Shown here: in pieces, positions 47,696-60,995 of the stretch
Position numbering within the stretch: the first letter of the stretch is position 1
Layout: the number at the start of each line of letters is the position of its first letter
NCBI GenBank assembly: GCA_038501625.1
Contig: JAZAYU010000034.1
Span: 3,189,102-3,253,101, forward strand
Direction: 5' to 3'
Source of the DNA: Corbicula japonica
Lineage: Eukaryota; Mollusca; Bivalvia; Venerida; Cyrenidae
Length of the DNA stretch: 64,000 bases
The notes under the pieces: generated by a model
Seen by the model: only the letters and a program-made list of their open reading frames with translations
What the model was told of the DNA's origin: nothing
Databases searched by the model: none
Program-made: the position numbers and the translations under genes

Positions 47696-48068
47696 TACAT
47701 GTATTCAGAAACTCGGTAGAACATTGTGGGGTACTGGGATACAGCTAGCATCAGCACAGACTTCTGCCTGCTCACTAATAGGAGGTTCTCAGGGGCATAT
47801 GGTTTTTTGAAATTCTTGTCATAATTAGAAAATATGACGTGCGATAAGCATTGAAATGATGCATGAAATCAGAGGCTATGTAAGTGTCTGCAGTGTAATT
47901 TACTTATTTTTGAAATGCTTAACTTAAGGACACTACATGGGAATATTCTTGTAAAAGAGATAACAGTAATGGGCTTCTCATGATTTGAAATGCCATTTCA
48001 TTTTTTCAAGGGCATGCAATTTTGGATAGTTTGTTACCTTGTAGCTTTCCTACCAAAAACATCCTTCA

Positions 48069-48308
48069 TTACCTCCATAGATACACCTTTATTGCGAGGG
48101 CGAACAGTTTAGATCCAGATCGGCTGGCACAAATGTGCCGGCTGATCTGAATCAAAACTGTTGGCTTTTTGATTCATTAGGTTATTTCTGACCAAAATCA
48201 GCAGTGACAAGTGAAGATCCTGATCTGATGGCACAGATGTGCTGGCTGATCTGGATCTGCACTGCTTGCACATGCGTAAAAATGCATATATATAGAGGAA
48301 AGGGTTAA
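48069..48308 (+). mobile_element. Family T foldback element
   Basis: The left end is worn (TACCTCCATAGATACACC); the right end AGAGGAAAGGGTTAA is clean. Both arms are present; the left core has changed to CAGATCGGCTGGCACAAATG. Confidence 0.85.
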
Positions 48309-48936
48309 GAACTTGCACAAGTTTCTCGTCTTTTGTTTTTTTAATCGTCATCTTACATAACAGTTTTTCAACAAAAATAATTTCACTGTTCATTCTTAAA
48401 ATGAATGCTTACAAACCATCATGAATATTCTATTTTTCATAGATAACAAAATAAATCCCCTATCATTATTCATCGGCTTAGGTTTTTGGCAGGTCATTAT
48501 TAAACGTTATAATCCTGTCTCCCGAAGGGTTTGATAAAACCATACTGATGCTATTTATTTTCCAAAATTGGAGATTATAATTTTTCTTTTTAATTTGACC
48601 AAAATGGGACATAAATTTATACGAGATTTCTTTGGATATTATAAAGCGAGTTACTGATGCAGTAAAAGAGTAACAAATTATTGACAGAGATCGTTTTGTG
48701 TGTGTTTAATAGGTGAAGTATATCTGACAAAACCGCTACAAATTTAAACCTCGGTCTTTTAAAGAAGTAACCTAGTATGAAGGAAATGCGTGCAAGCTTT
48801 AATTGATAAAATCTGTGGTCGGATGCTTGCCTTTATCTTGATTATGGCTATCTGAAAATAAATAACGTTTTAATAGAGTTATACAAAACCACTTTTTCAA
48901 AGCTGATTTTTATTATATAATTAGCAGAGCAAGTTC

Positions 48937-49008
48937 TTAACCCTTTCTTTGCTTGGCATTTCTGACCAGTGTAGACCCATTTTGAACAGTGTAGACCCAC
49001 CCTGACGG
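48937..49008. mobile_element. Family T-like remnant
   Basis: TTAACCCTTTCTTTGC then CTGACCAGTGTAGACCCA twice with changes. It looks like a terminus joined to broken arm pieces. Confidence 0.45.
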
Positions 49009-50099
49009 TCGATGCAGACTAATTAAGGTTTATTTCTCAGTTAATATTTAGTTAATAAATTTCTGAAAAACACATCTATGAATAAGGAATGTATATGTAT
49101 TTGCCTAAATTACTAAAAAGGGCAGTCTATAGACAACATTGGTAATAGCAGCCTTATTCCTGAACACAATGGCCACACAGGGATGTGCTGCTCTTGGCTG
49201 CTACAACTTGTATGTACATGTAGGCTCAATGATTGTGCACTTTCTTTATATTTCACTGAGCTGGAAAATCATTTAAATGTTCAGGAACATTTGACTGTTG
49301 GATTTTGTCAGTGATTTACATGGTAATCTCGCCAGATTTGATTGCTGTTAGTACATAACCTGCCCAAATATTGCCAAACTTGTGAAGTCATATGTAGTCC
49401 ACATACAATCATCAACAAATATCATATTATAATGGATAACATTAAAGGTAATCAAATTAATATGTAAAAAAATGTAAATTTTCTTGATGTTTGTATTTTT
49501 TAAATACTTTATATTCACCCAAAACAAATGTTGTAATAATATTGAAGTGTGGTTGTTTTTTTTTAATTTAAAAAAAATACAAAAGAAAATCTAATTTTTT
49601 TTAACTTAAAAATTTCCCTAGTACTTTTTAAATCATCAAATATGTTTTTAATCAAATTTGGTTTAGACATTTCATTAATTATTACCAAATTTCTGGTGTT
49701 CAGCAATATTAATTTCATATGTATTTTCATCAAACTAGAAAATATTGGTAAAAAATCTGGAAATTTAATATAGGTAAATCTTGATGTGCCGTCACTTAGC
49801 ATTTATATTTCCATAAATTTCATATAAAATAAATAAAGCTGGGTATCGGATAGAATATGAAAGGTATAAAATTTGACAAGAAAACAAAACAGCTGGAAAT
49901 CATTTAAGAAACACCTGGGTAATTATATATATGGAACTTTATTTACTTTGGAAAAGGTATTCAAATTAATTTTAATGTGAATTATGAAATCTGAGTGGTT
50001 TATTTACAGCCATTTAAGATTTTACCTGAACTTTATTGAAGTTGATCGTATGTCAAAAGTTCACAATATGACAAATTCTTTGGGTAGCTGTCATTCTTT

Positions 50100-50460
50100 T
50101 TTGATAGCCCAGCTTCTTTTTGTGATGTCATAGGTCGCGTAAATATTTGACATGGGCAGGATCGTTTCAAGCCCACACACAAGGTGAAAGTTGCCCTATT
50201 TTGCCCTTTCTGTATTCTTACAATTACTAATGGTCACCTTACACTGCAACCCCTGACCCTTTCAATATTTGCAACAATTCAAGCCGGGCAAGGCTATTCA
50301 TTGCACACACCTTGATGGTCGCCGCTGTAACGGAACAAATTGACTTCAAATGATTATGAAAAGAACATTTGCATTTTGATTATCCAGCTACAATATCGGA
50401 CAGGGGATGGGTCAGGCTAGGGTTGCATTAATTGTGGAGGAGGTCATCTTAAAATATTTC
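50100..50460. promoter_or_regulatory. Candidate intronic regulatory stretch
   Basis: It is free of mobile DNA and less AT-rich than its surroundings. It keeps several CpG (GGTCGCGTAAAT, GATGGTCGCCGCTGTAACGG, ATATCGG) where the intron is otherwise CpG-poor, and has an ATTTGCAT octamer near 50369. The function is inferred from these contrasts only; there is no conservation evidence. Confidence 0.3.
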
Positions 50461-52529
50461 TTTGCCATAGCCTTTACAAAATTAATGCTATTAAATCACT
50501 GGACATTCGCTCGTGGTCAGAAATTTTATCACAAAACATAGCTGTTAAATCCCCTTAATGCATTTAATAACAATATCTTTAATTGGTATTTTTGAAGATT
50601 TATGATATTTTATTGCAAATTTAAATTGTAATGGGAGAATTCTTTTTGCAATGGAATGCAGTATATGATACTGGAGATTATTTCACAACATTAGCAAGAT
50701 GCATCGTGTCAACTGACCCTTGCAGTTCTTTGGGAGTCTTTTACTGTTTGAAGAAAAATATATTTAAAAGTTAAAGGGTAACATGCTTCACAAGATTTTG
50801 ACTGGCATGGTAATAAGAAAAGAAATTATTAATTATAATTCTTTATAATTGTATGAGTACTCTTGGGGAAAGGACTTTACTTTTCTGTAATCAGCGAGAT
50901 ATTGCCTAAGCCGGTGTCAAATCCTTATATCAGATCTCAAAGGGAAGGTGGATTGCTCATGCTAAGTATTTAATATCAAGCCAAAGGCCATCAGTTAATA
51001 AGAAAGAAAACTGTACACCTTCTCACCTGGTTATTTCAGTTTTTTAAGCAGATGCAAGAAAATTTTGTGACATGTTATAATTGTGATATTTTATTGTGCT
51101 TTAGGGCTTTAATACCAGACTGGGTGTTAAAGTTGTAAAGCCCTGTAACAAGACTTTGATGTTTATAGAATGAATCATAAGAAGTATATAGGGTGAAAAT
51201 TGGACTGATAGGATGTAGACCACCTTGCATTTTGGTTTTAGAAGTAAATTAACCACATTTATAATATTTATGAAAAGATGTATTTCAATCATTAAATTTT
51301 ATTGCATTTTGGAGAAATTATATACAAGCACTTAATAGATTTGTTTCTATTTTAAAAGTTTGATAGCACACACATGCACTCTCCCCTTAGAATCCAATTA
51401 AAGTTGATACTTAAAAAATAGCTTTTATGGTATGAAAGGATCATTTAATATTTTTGAAATAAATGCACACTTGGAAAATTTATGACCAACTATCACAAAG
51501 GGCAAAAATTACTTTGTGAGTTGTAAAGGTAGTTTAGCTAGGGTCCAATGTTATGTTTCGGCTCAAGTTACCCACACAAATCACTTTGCTTTGAGATGAT
51601 TATAGTTTGGGGAAGTGATAATATAGAAGTAAATGACAAAGATTTAAGACCTTGCTTCATAATAATTGGTAAGGAGACAGCCAACAGGTGGGTCGACTAT
51701 ATCTGCCAATGGTGTCGCATTATAAAGGCATTGGATAAATTTTAATCAAATTTAGACATATATTTTAGATGAGTAAAGATGCAAATATGCATATTTGAAT
51801 GAATCACTTGGAAAAAGATGCAAATTTCATTGACAAATCTAACATTAGCAAAAAGATACAAAAGTCGGGATGACAATTCAATTGAAATATTATCTGCCCT
51901 CGTTCAAGAGTACAATTTAAAAAGAAATATTTCACAAAAGATTTTTTTCTCTATTTAAGATTACCTGTCATTAAATCAGAAAGCAGATTTTAATACATCA
52001 CTTTTAAGACTTAAATTTGCATGAGTAACAGACCTTTGTTCAGGTGAAATTTTCATTATAAATAACTGAATCCCAATTCTTAAATCACTTGCTCTTAAAT
52101 GATAATTACAACATTAGAATTAAATAATGGAGCTAAAAAGGGAGCTATAAGCAAGAGGGCTAAAAGGAGGTACCTACAGCTGTTATCTCACTGTTCTGCA
52201 TTCTTACAGATTAAAAATGTTTGATTAAGGCTGTGAAATTTGGGGCTTTGACCTACCACGGTTTTGCATGTTAACATTTGTTTCATCAAAAAACCTCACA
52301 TAAAACTGTTGCTGTTTTATGTAGTAATCAATCTCATTAAAACATGTCATTAAAAATAATTATATAAAGACAAGGAATATCAATTTAAATATAAATGCAA
52401 CACCATGGAACTTCTTTCTTGTGTGTTTATAAAATATAAAAAAAAAAACCTTTGCATAATCATTTATTTGAATTATCTATTCAAACATGTATTGTTATGG
52501 CTGTGAAGTTGGATTCATTAAATATTCTG

Positions 52530-52753
52530 TTAACCCTTTACTTCATAGGATAATTGCTCATAAACATTGTAGATCCAGATCAGCCAGCACATCTGTGCCA
52601 TCATCTGATCAGGATCTGCACTGTTTGTTTTTAGATTCATTAGTTTATTTCTGACAATCAAGCAACCAGATCAGATGGCACAGATGTGGCAGCCAATCTG
52701 GATCTACACTGTTTGCTCGTGTGGTAAAAGTGGTTTGTTTGTATCAGAGGGTT
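52530..52753 (-). mobile_element. Family T foldback element
   Basis: TTAACCCTTTACTTC at the left, both arms (left core with an extra ATC), a shortened linker, and a right end worn to ATCAGAGGGTT. Confidence 0.8.
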
Positions 52754-53674
52754 TTTTAGCTGAGGTTTTAGATTAGAGTAAATATTGATGCAGCAAAGAA
52801 GTTTGTTCCCATGTTTGAAAACACACCATTGCTTCCAGATCGCAGACTGAAAGAAACCTTTCTTGGAAGTGGTGCTGTATTCTTCAGACTGTGTTATCAA
52901 TGAATTCCAGCTTTAAATTTGATTGATTTCCATCTGATTTCCAATAGTAATTAATGCCTATAAAGTTGGTTTTTGTTGGATATCCAAAACCATTGTGACT
53001 GGTAGAGTCAAGTGTCATATAAAAATAAATGCTTGAATTTGTTATTGAAATGGAGATAAATTACAGAGACTGTGGAAAACATTTATGGCTATAATAGAGA
53101 GACATATTCAGAATCAGCCAAAATGTATCTATTTTCTAAGGGTACAAAACATTTTGTATTTGATACCCTTTCGTTTCTTGATGTATTGAAAATTTTGTGG
53201 CAAATGATTCACTATTATTGTTAGTGGCCCTAAAACTTGACATTGTGGAATTTTAAGATAAATGAGATATATTATTATTTCAGTTTTACATCGCAATTTA
53301 ATATGGATTTTAATATCATTTAAGTATTAGAGGTTGTTTTTGTGTATAATGTTCACCGACATATCGGCACTAAAAATGAAATTTGACATGAATAATATGA
53401 AAATGATATTAATAATAGTAAGTCACGCAAAATATTGTTGCAAATGAAGTCTGTATTATAATTTAATCTGTAAATCAGAATATTTATTGGCATGACATAA
53501 TAGGGAAAATGTTACAAAACTTCCATTTTTGTCTAGGTCATTTTTATTAATTCATCATAAGAAAGCAATTAAAACTGATGGCAGCATTAATAAAATCAGG
53601 TTTAGTCATTCAGTATGTAATATAATTAATCACAGCAAAGTTCAGGGGGTAGGTTTTGCTTAACTTGAATGTTC

Positions 53675-54040
53675 TTAACCCTTACCTCCATATATATACA
53701 TTTTATTGCATATGTGACCAGTGCAGATCCAGCTAACCCTTTCCTCCATATATATACATTTTATTGCATATGTGACCAGTGCAGATCCAGCTAACCCTTT
53801 CCTCCATATATATACATTTTATTGCATATGTGACCAGTGCAGATCCAGTTAACCCTTTCCTCCATATCTATGCTTTTTTACACATGTGCGACCAGTGTAG
53901 ATCCGGATCAGCTGGCACATTCGTGTGTCTGATCAAGATCTGCACTGGTCGCATTTTGGTCCAAAATAACCTAACAAATAAAAAAGCGAACTGTGCATTT
54001 TCCAATCAGACAGCACAGTGCAACATAAGGTGTTGTTCAT
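53675..54040 (-). mobile_element. Family T copy with three extra tandem left ends
   Basis: TAACCC starts occur at 53676, 53734, 53792 and 53850, exactly 58 bp apart. Each runs through CTCCATATATATACATTTTA to GACCAGTGCAGATCCAG. Only the fourth continues into the full left arm and linker; its right arm is decayed and the right terminus is lost. Confidence 0.88.
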
Positions 54041-55599
54041 GTGTTTGGATAGCGAATGTTTAAGTTTATAGCATTCCTAGTTTTCATATTTTGTAAGTCT
54101 TAATGATTCATTTTATTAACCAATAATAATTACAATTCTGTCTCCTAGTAGAATATATGTGTTATGTGTGGTAGGTAATATCCAGGTTCACAGTAAACTC
54201 TGTTGCAAAGTAAAATTTTTATATCATACTTTACTAAGAAGTTTATTACCTTGTCAAAATTACAGGAGATTTATCATGAATGAAAATGCATATAAAATAT
54301 AAATTTATGAGCCTGTTTGGAGGAATTTTCCATAAATTAACAATGGATTATTTTTGCATCAGTGATTTAAGGATAGGATGTGATTTTGATTTTTAATGAT
54401 ACAGACTGATTTGATATTATGTGATTTATTGGTCTCTAACACATTTATTATGTCCCTTGTTTTTTCACTTTATTTGGACAAAGGTTTTATGATCTGACAT
54501 TGGGTCAGTTGTTTTGCATACTTTTATTTGGTAAATATTTTTTCTATTGTTTAAATATTCCAAATGATTTTTAAAAAAGGCAAGTAATTAATTATATATT
54601 GTCACCTATTTAAAGGGAGGCCATCAATTTATATGTTTTTATTTTGTTAAATATTGTATGATTTGGGAAAACCCTATTATAGGATAAATTGGGAAAGCTT
54701 TAACTTTGTGCTATTCACAAAAATTAAAACCTGTTTCACTGGACATTTAGACAAATGAATAGAAACTAAACCAGTTTTAACTGAAGTGACAGCTTTAGTG
54801 CAATGTCAATGAACCTTAATTTTATCCTTAGTTTACTACATTGATTATCAGAATTTATGTGATTGTTTGATATTGGAGAATAATTGTATTTCTTTGATCT
54901 GAAAATAACTCATTCTTCAAATGACTTTCAATGTTGCATTTTTGAAAATATATATCCCACAATTCATTTTCATTCAGTAACAGCATTATAAGATTTGGTC
55001 TAATTGAAGGCAGTTTTGATTTAATGGCAAATTATAATATGCAACCATCCCCAAAAAGAGAGGTTTGCATTGAGCAAATATTTTATAAATTATTTGAATT
55101 TTCTTTCAAATATGGTTCCAAGTTTCATATCAAAGAATCAATTATGAAGATGTATGACAAACTTTCATCATAAAGAGATTTCAAAAATTACTATGATCAT
55201 GATGTTTGAATTTTCCAAATTCATTCTAAAATTAAAGACCACACAAAGTGAAAAAATGAGACAAAATTCAACTATATTTTATTTTTAATATGAAAATTGT
55301 CAATAAAAGTGCCTCATGCTCTTTTGGAAATAATCAAGTAAACAAGTCTTCAGTTTGTATATTTTCTATGTGCCCACTCATTTTGTTAGTCAGTTAAAAT
55401 GTACTGCTGACTGTGCCTTATATGTGCTATTGTTAAATAGTTAAATTACTAAATTGTTTAACCAGAGTTTATGTCTAAGAAGGCCAAATAAAAGAGTCCA
55501 TGCACTACCCATTGTATAAATCAATTGTGGAATTCATGTCCATCTGTGAATTTTGATGATATTTTTCCTTTGATTTCTGGATTTTGCAAAGATATATAT

Positions 55600-55828
55600 A
55601 AACCCTTTCTCCACAGAAGTGCCTATGGCTTGAGTGAACATTGTAGATCCATATCAGCCAGCACATCTGTGCCATCTGATCAGGATCTGCACTGTTTGCT
55701 TTTTGATCGTATTTCTGACCAAAAAGCGAACATTGCAGATCCTAATCAGACAGCACTAATGTGCTGGCTGATCTGGATCTACACTGGTGGCACACATTAA
55801 AAAGGCATATATCTGGAGTAACTGGTTA
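55600..55828 (+). mobile_element. Family T foldback element
   Basis: AAACCCTTTCTCCAC at the left, both arms present (GAACATTGTAGATCC and GATCTGCACTGTTTGC; GCGAACATTGCAGATCC and GATCTGGATCTACACTGG), ending GGAGTAACTGGTTA. The termini have drifted. Confidence 0.82.
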
Positions 55829-57099
55829 GAACTAGTAGAAAACACAGATCTGACTTGGGGCTGATCAAGACACTACTGGTTAGTGTTGCTAATTTTCATC
55901 TATTGGAATTAACTGATATACTAGATATACTGATAAATGTTTATAGTTCAATGTGTTTGAAGAAAAGTTGCATGAATACAAAATGATGATTTGTCAAAAT
56001 TCTAATTAATGCACATGAATTTGTTTGATTTGTGCCTTTTATCTAAATCAAAGTAATCTGATAAAAATATTAATAGATTGAAAGCGAACAAAGCAGTGTG
56101 AAGGAGAAATCAAAGTAAGTTTATGTCTGTTGTAAACAAAGGAAGACTTGTCTCAAACACTTAGTTCCCCTTTGGAGTCAGTATTCTGTTACCTACAGTC
56201 TGCATTTGCCTTGAGTCAATGTTTCATAGAGAAATAAATTTTTTGAGATATGAAAGATTATGAAATATTAACAAGGCTGACACGTGTATATCAGCACGAT
56301 CTCATATTGATAACATCAGCTAGAAAACTGATATTTCATTTTTGATCAGATCTTTTTCTGTAACCAATCAAATAAGGTGTCACTTATGTACAACCCTTTT
56401 CTGAGGTTTATATGTAATAAAGTATCTTTTTTGTTTGATTTAACTTAAGTTTGAAATTTTCATATTAAAAGATTAGCAGTGCTTTGATGCGGATTATTTG
56501 ATATTTTTTACACATGAAGAACCAATATAGTGTAAGGCACATTCTAGGTGAGAGTTTTTAAGTTCTCTTATTTTACCAATTATTTTAAATCTAATGTTAT
56601 AATTTATATTGTATTTCTCTTTAATTTTAACATAGCTAACTGCTGCTAATGGTGAAGCAAAGTTTTCCATGTCATGTAGTAAAGTAAAACCACTTGGATT
56701 TTGATCGATGTCTTGAAGGAAGAGATCCCAGGACTTTCACTATAATTATCAATATTAATATTTCATTTCTTTGTTCTTTTAAGAGACCTTGCTGACAGAT
56801 TAATAAATGGGAATGAGGGGTTGTGCCATTTGAAATATAATTATATCCAGAAATTATTGTTAATAAAGTGTCAAGTTTTAATTTTCTCTACTGCCAAATA
56901 GTATAAGACAAAGAGAGAAATTGAATCAAGTGATGTAACCATTCTTAATTTTAGGAAAATTGAACCCGGCAGTGAAGAAACAGAAGCCAGGAGCCGTAAA
57001 TTTTACAAATTATGGCAGACTGTGTCCCTAATTCTAGGTTTTCATTTTCTATTGATTGTCACAAATTAACATTAATGTGAACTTAGTGACATTTTGTGA

Positions 57100-57340
57100 A
57101 ATAACGTTAGTCATTTTTTCGTCAATAAATGCTCTGAGGGCACTGAAGCAGGAGCTTTCTTCAGTCTGCGCAAATCCCTGCTAGCAAGAAGCCGTATTGG
57201 GGAATTTAGGAAAATAAGATTTGAATATGAGAGATCATAACCCAAAGATTTGATCAGGGATTATGGGATTTCACTCGGGGCGTGCGGTGTCACATGTTTA
57301 TAAAGTTGACAAATTATCAGTTGGTCACAATAGAGAGACA
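57100..57340. promoter_or_regulatory. Candidate intronic regulatory stretch
   Basis: It is free of mobile DNA, keeps CpG (GTCTGCGCAAATCC, GAAGCCGTATTGG, CTCGGGGCGTGCGGTG) and has a GGGATTATGGGATTT pair of GGATTA-like (Otx/Pitx-type) motifs near 57265. It lies 1.5 kb before exon 3. This is an inference from composition and motifs only. Confidence 0.3.
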
Positions 57341-58846
57341 GAAACTCAGGGTGTTATAAAGGTTGTGCTATGAAAATGTTTGGAATGTTTCATAGAAAAG
57401 CTTCAGAAACTAATGGATCATGACAAGAAAATAAGAAAAAGATTCCAAGAGATTAAATAGAATTCTTTGATAATCTTAGAGAATAATTATTATGTTAGCA
57501 GTGTTCCTATACCATGCACATGTAACCAATTTTTTATGGATTTCACAAGAAGCATTAATCATTAATTCTCTTAAGAACAGGAAAGGAAATTTAAACGTTT
57601 ATTGAAAATGTTTGTTTGGATTGGCATCACAGATATTCCACTTCCCTTCTAATTGAAGATTTTCATACAGAACTTATACAATTTTGTTATACCAGTAATT
57701 TGTAAAGGCACTTTTAAATTTATGTATTGCCTAGTGTTTAATTACCCTTCCTCTTCCCTTAATAGTTGTAGCATTTCATATATTCAAAATATTGTAAAAA
57801 TATAAGATATTTTTTCTCTATTAAGAAATTAACTATTTGTTATCTCAAAAATAGCAAATCTTCAACATTTTAGAATAGCAACTGTCAAAAAAATACTGAA
57901 AGAGCAAGTGATAAAATTATGTTTTCTCATTAAAACATTTAAAACACAGGATCATAAGAGCAGGTCCATTCATATAGCAAATAATTACAGATTTAAAGAA
58001 AATGAAAACAACAACTCTGGAACAGGACTTAGTAACACAATAAAAAATCAAATCAATTTATGTTAACCAAACTTTCACCCTTCATTTTTTCTCTGTATAT
58101 GTTTACATTATTTTGGGGGGCATTAATAGGGTAAGGTCGGTAATCGCCTAAGCCCAGCGAGTCTTTCTTAGATTACTTCTGGGTCAGAGGACATCTTTAC
58201 CCAACCTCCCGAGAGGCACATGTTGTCACAACCTTCATTATTCAGGCTTTAACCCTTGACAATTATTTCCGCAAAACTCATTGATATCCGCTATTGATAG
58301 TTACTCTTTCATTTAGTAAAATGTTGAGTCTGATTAAACCTCGGCTTTTTGCTTGCTTGTTGTTTGACCGTATCATTGGCCATCTAATCTGCACAATTAA
58401 GTTTTTATATTGATATGCCATGATAATTTGGATGGATGGAAAAAAGATGAATGCATTTTTGAATGGTGTAATCAAAAGTTGCTTTGTGTTTCTTGATAGA
58501 GCAGCGTCATGATTAGATGACATGTTCACAATGCAGTATTACTGATGATGAATTTTGCATCTGTATTTACATTTTGAATTGTTTTAGCCTCTTGTGAATA
58601 GAAATTCTGAAAGAAAAGATTTCATAAATTTTCCGTATCTTAAAACAGTGAGTCACTTTCTCCGCTCATAATTCTTAAATGACATTAAGACCGCAGCCAA
58701 GAAAAATTGCTCACAATAATCTGGAATACTATTAAAATAAGCCACTAAATTTTTTTCATACAAATTTATGTTAATTTAGGTTAGGTTTTGATTATTTTTC
58801 ACAAATATTACACATCATCTGAAATGTTCCGTTTGGTCAATTTCAG

Positions 58847-59983
58847 GGGATGTAACAGATGAGCACAACAACTGTGTGACTAACAGTAACCCTCGAACTT
58901 GCTCCAACTGCCAGTCAGAATTCCTGGACGTGGAAGAATTCATAGCTCATAAGAAAGAGTGTATGAAACCAGTTAATATGTTGTTGTTGGACAAATCTGA
59001 AAAACAGACAGATCTGTGTCATATAAATGGTTTTCCATCTCAAGCCTCTGAAGATGCAGATGCAGTGAATGGTGATAGCATGTCTCAGTCTGCAAATTGC
59101 AATCTTCCAAATGATCTTGATGAGGAGGAACAGACTGGTAATGATGAAGTAGATGCTGATGAAGACAATTTTGATAACCAGTCTGACTTTGATGATCTCG
59201 ATGATGATTTTAACAAATCATTAGATGATATTGAAGATGATGAAAATGATTTTAATAATTTGAAAGAAAGTGAGCAAGTTGATAAAACAAAATCTGCAAT
59301 CACAGCTGCACAGTTGAACGCATACATGCAGCAGTTGCAGAACTTAATTCCAGGTATGAATACGAGCTCAAGCTCTAATGTGTTGTTAGAGCCAATGGAA
59401 GCTACAAAAGCTGCCGTGGCGCAGTTTGCAGAGAACAACCCAGAAGAGGAGAAAGATGTTGGCAAACTTCATGCAGCTCTCTTCAACCTACAACAGCAAC
59501 AAATCATGCAGCTACAGCTGATTCATCAGCTTCAGCAGCAGCTTGTAGCAGGCGGCGTACAGAATGGCCAACAACTACATGCAGCTCTACTCAACAGTCA
59601 TCTCGGCGTGAATTTCCCAGGCATGGGTCTCAATTTGCCAGCTTTCCCTGGACTGAGGAAACCTGATCCTGCAATGGCTACACCGCACTTAAGTTCTCAT
59701 TCTCCAAAGTCTGGATCTCCGACAGGCGTTCACCAGACTGGAGAGGAAATGTCCAGATCCTCTTCTCCCAGTCCATCGGACCGGTCAACACCAGAAAGTG
59801 GCACCTTGTCTAAGCCAACTTCCTCAACTGTAGGCAAGCCAGCTTCGGAACCCAGCAGTGCAGGTTTGACCTCCCCATCCTCACTTCTGATGACCACTTC
59901 CAAAAAAGAGGGACAGGTTCCCATAGCAACCAGTTCACCCAGTTCATCGGGTATTATTGACTACAGCGGAGCAGGAACTAAAG
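58847..59983 (+). CDS. SALL: SALL exon 3: C2HC finger, acidic, Gln-rich and Ser/Pro regions
   Basis: This exon encodes residues 67-445, phase 1 at both ends, with acceptor TTTCAG and donor G|GTTAGT. In order: a C2HC zinc finger at residues 85-105 (C85, C88, H101, C105; 58900-58962), with the same spacing as the single N-terminal finger of vertebrate SALL1/3/4; an Asp/Glu-rich stretch at about 157-212; a TKAAVAQF motif near 254-261, matching TKVAVAQF of vertebrate SALL; a glutamine-rich segment at 273-316 (LQQQQIMQLQLIHQLQQQLV), which in the family mediates SALL-SALL dimerisation; then a Ser/Pro/Thr-rich tail at 341-436. The C2H2 finger pairs that bind AT-rich DNA are absent and must be on later exons, whereas the vertebrate exon continues through them. 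The TAG just after the donor is intronic. Confidence 0.95.
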
Positions 59984-60789
59984 GTTAGTTTAATATTAAA
60001 TGTTGTCTTTGCTTGTTATAGTTCTTCCTTGGTCACCAGAGATGGGTTAGGGGAAAATTATCTGTTACTTGTTGCAATTAATTTTTTCTTGGAAAAGAAT
60101 GTCTCGACACACTTAATAAAATCTCCAAACCATCTGTGGGCTAAAGTAGAATGAACAATGGCATGTTTGATAACTGAAGATATTTTATGACTTACCCAAT
60201 ATTATAACATTGCAATAACTTTTGGGGCTATAATTCATTTCAAACGTAAAGCTGTTCTTTGTCTGTACTGCCTTATTTCTTACATGATTCCCTTTCATTG
60301 TAATGTTTTATTATTTGACCCTTTCAAATGCGAAAAACATAAAAGCGCAGGCTTCTTCATAATGCAATCTTGGTAAACATTGTTAGATCCAGTGCTTCCA
60401 TTTATACAAGCAGTCATAAAATATAGCATAAAATATAGCTCTATGCATATTGATAATGCACACAATTTAGATGGAGATGTAAGAAATGTTGCTTTCATGT
60501 CAATAACAGCTATAAATTGTCTTGTTTTTTGATGTTTTGAATACCCAAATTAAATTGACTGTAAACCAGAGCATGTTGTAATTATGGTGCTGACCGATGG
60601 TGAAAATACTAGAAGCTTGGTGCTGAATTTGTAATTGTTGCAAAAAATGATTTAGCTGTTCATGTCGAAAGCATCAACTAGAGTTTATTACAGAAAAGTG
60701 TACACAGTTAACAGTTTATTTCAGTTTACTTCTTACTCTTGCAGCATAGCTTTCTTGTAAACATTTTAACATTTTGTAGACTCATCTGG

Positions 60790-60995
60790 AAGGGGATAGG
60801 TACTGACAGATATCTAGATCTCCTTGCACATCCACTAAGTCTGATCTTGATCTTCAAAATTTCCTTCTTGGTCAGAAATAAGCGTATGAATCGAAAAGCT
60901 GAGTGTAGATCCTGACCAGACTGCATGGATATGCATGCTGATCTGGATCTACACTTGTGGAACATGAAATAACAGTGATATCCTTGTCAAAGGAT
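60790..60995. mobile_element. Family T decayed copy
   Basis: ATCTAGATCTCCTTGCACAT, CTTGGTCAGAAATAAGCGTA, a right arm (GAGTGTAGATCCTGACCAGA to GCTGATCTGGATCTACACTT) and GTCAAAGG follow family T order with heavy drift. Confidence 0.7.

Larger units (their letters stand above)
36103..58846 (+). other. SALL: SALL intron 2 (22,744 bp)
   Basis: It runs from GTACGC to TTTCAG, is AT-rich, and carries at least 13 family T and 6 family P copies or fragments, listed separately. No independent gene is supported on either strand; frames of 60-105 codons are mostly family T translations or chance. Stretches free of mobile DNA lie near 41.0-42.1, 45.1-45.6, 46.8-47.1, 50.1-50.5, 54.1-55.5 and 56.0-58.8 kb. 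Confidence 0.85.

Noticed and set aside
53779..54063. 94-codon plus-strand frame resembling other small frames in the window
   Set aside because: It is a translation of tandem family T ends; the resemblance comes from the repeat.
56955..57031. Possible alternative SALL exon after TTTTAG at 56951-56954, open in the required phase for about 25 codons to a TAA
   Set aside because: The internal donor GCC|GTAAAT gives a 41-bp exon that breaks the frame into exon 3. As a terminal exon it has no poly(A) signal I can support and no recognised homology. Kept only as a possibility to test with RNA-seq.
59085..59465. 126-codon minus-strand frame
   Set aside because: It is the antisense shadow of the acidic and Gln-rich coding part of SALL exon 3.
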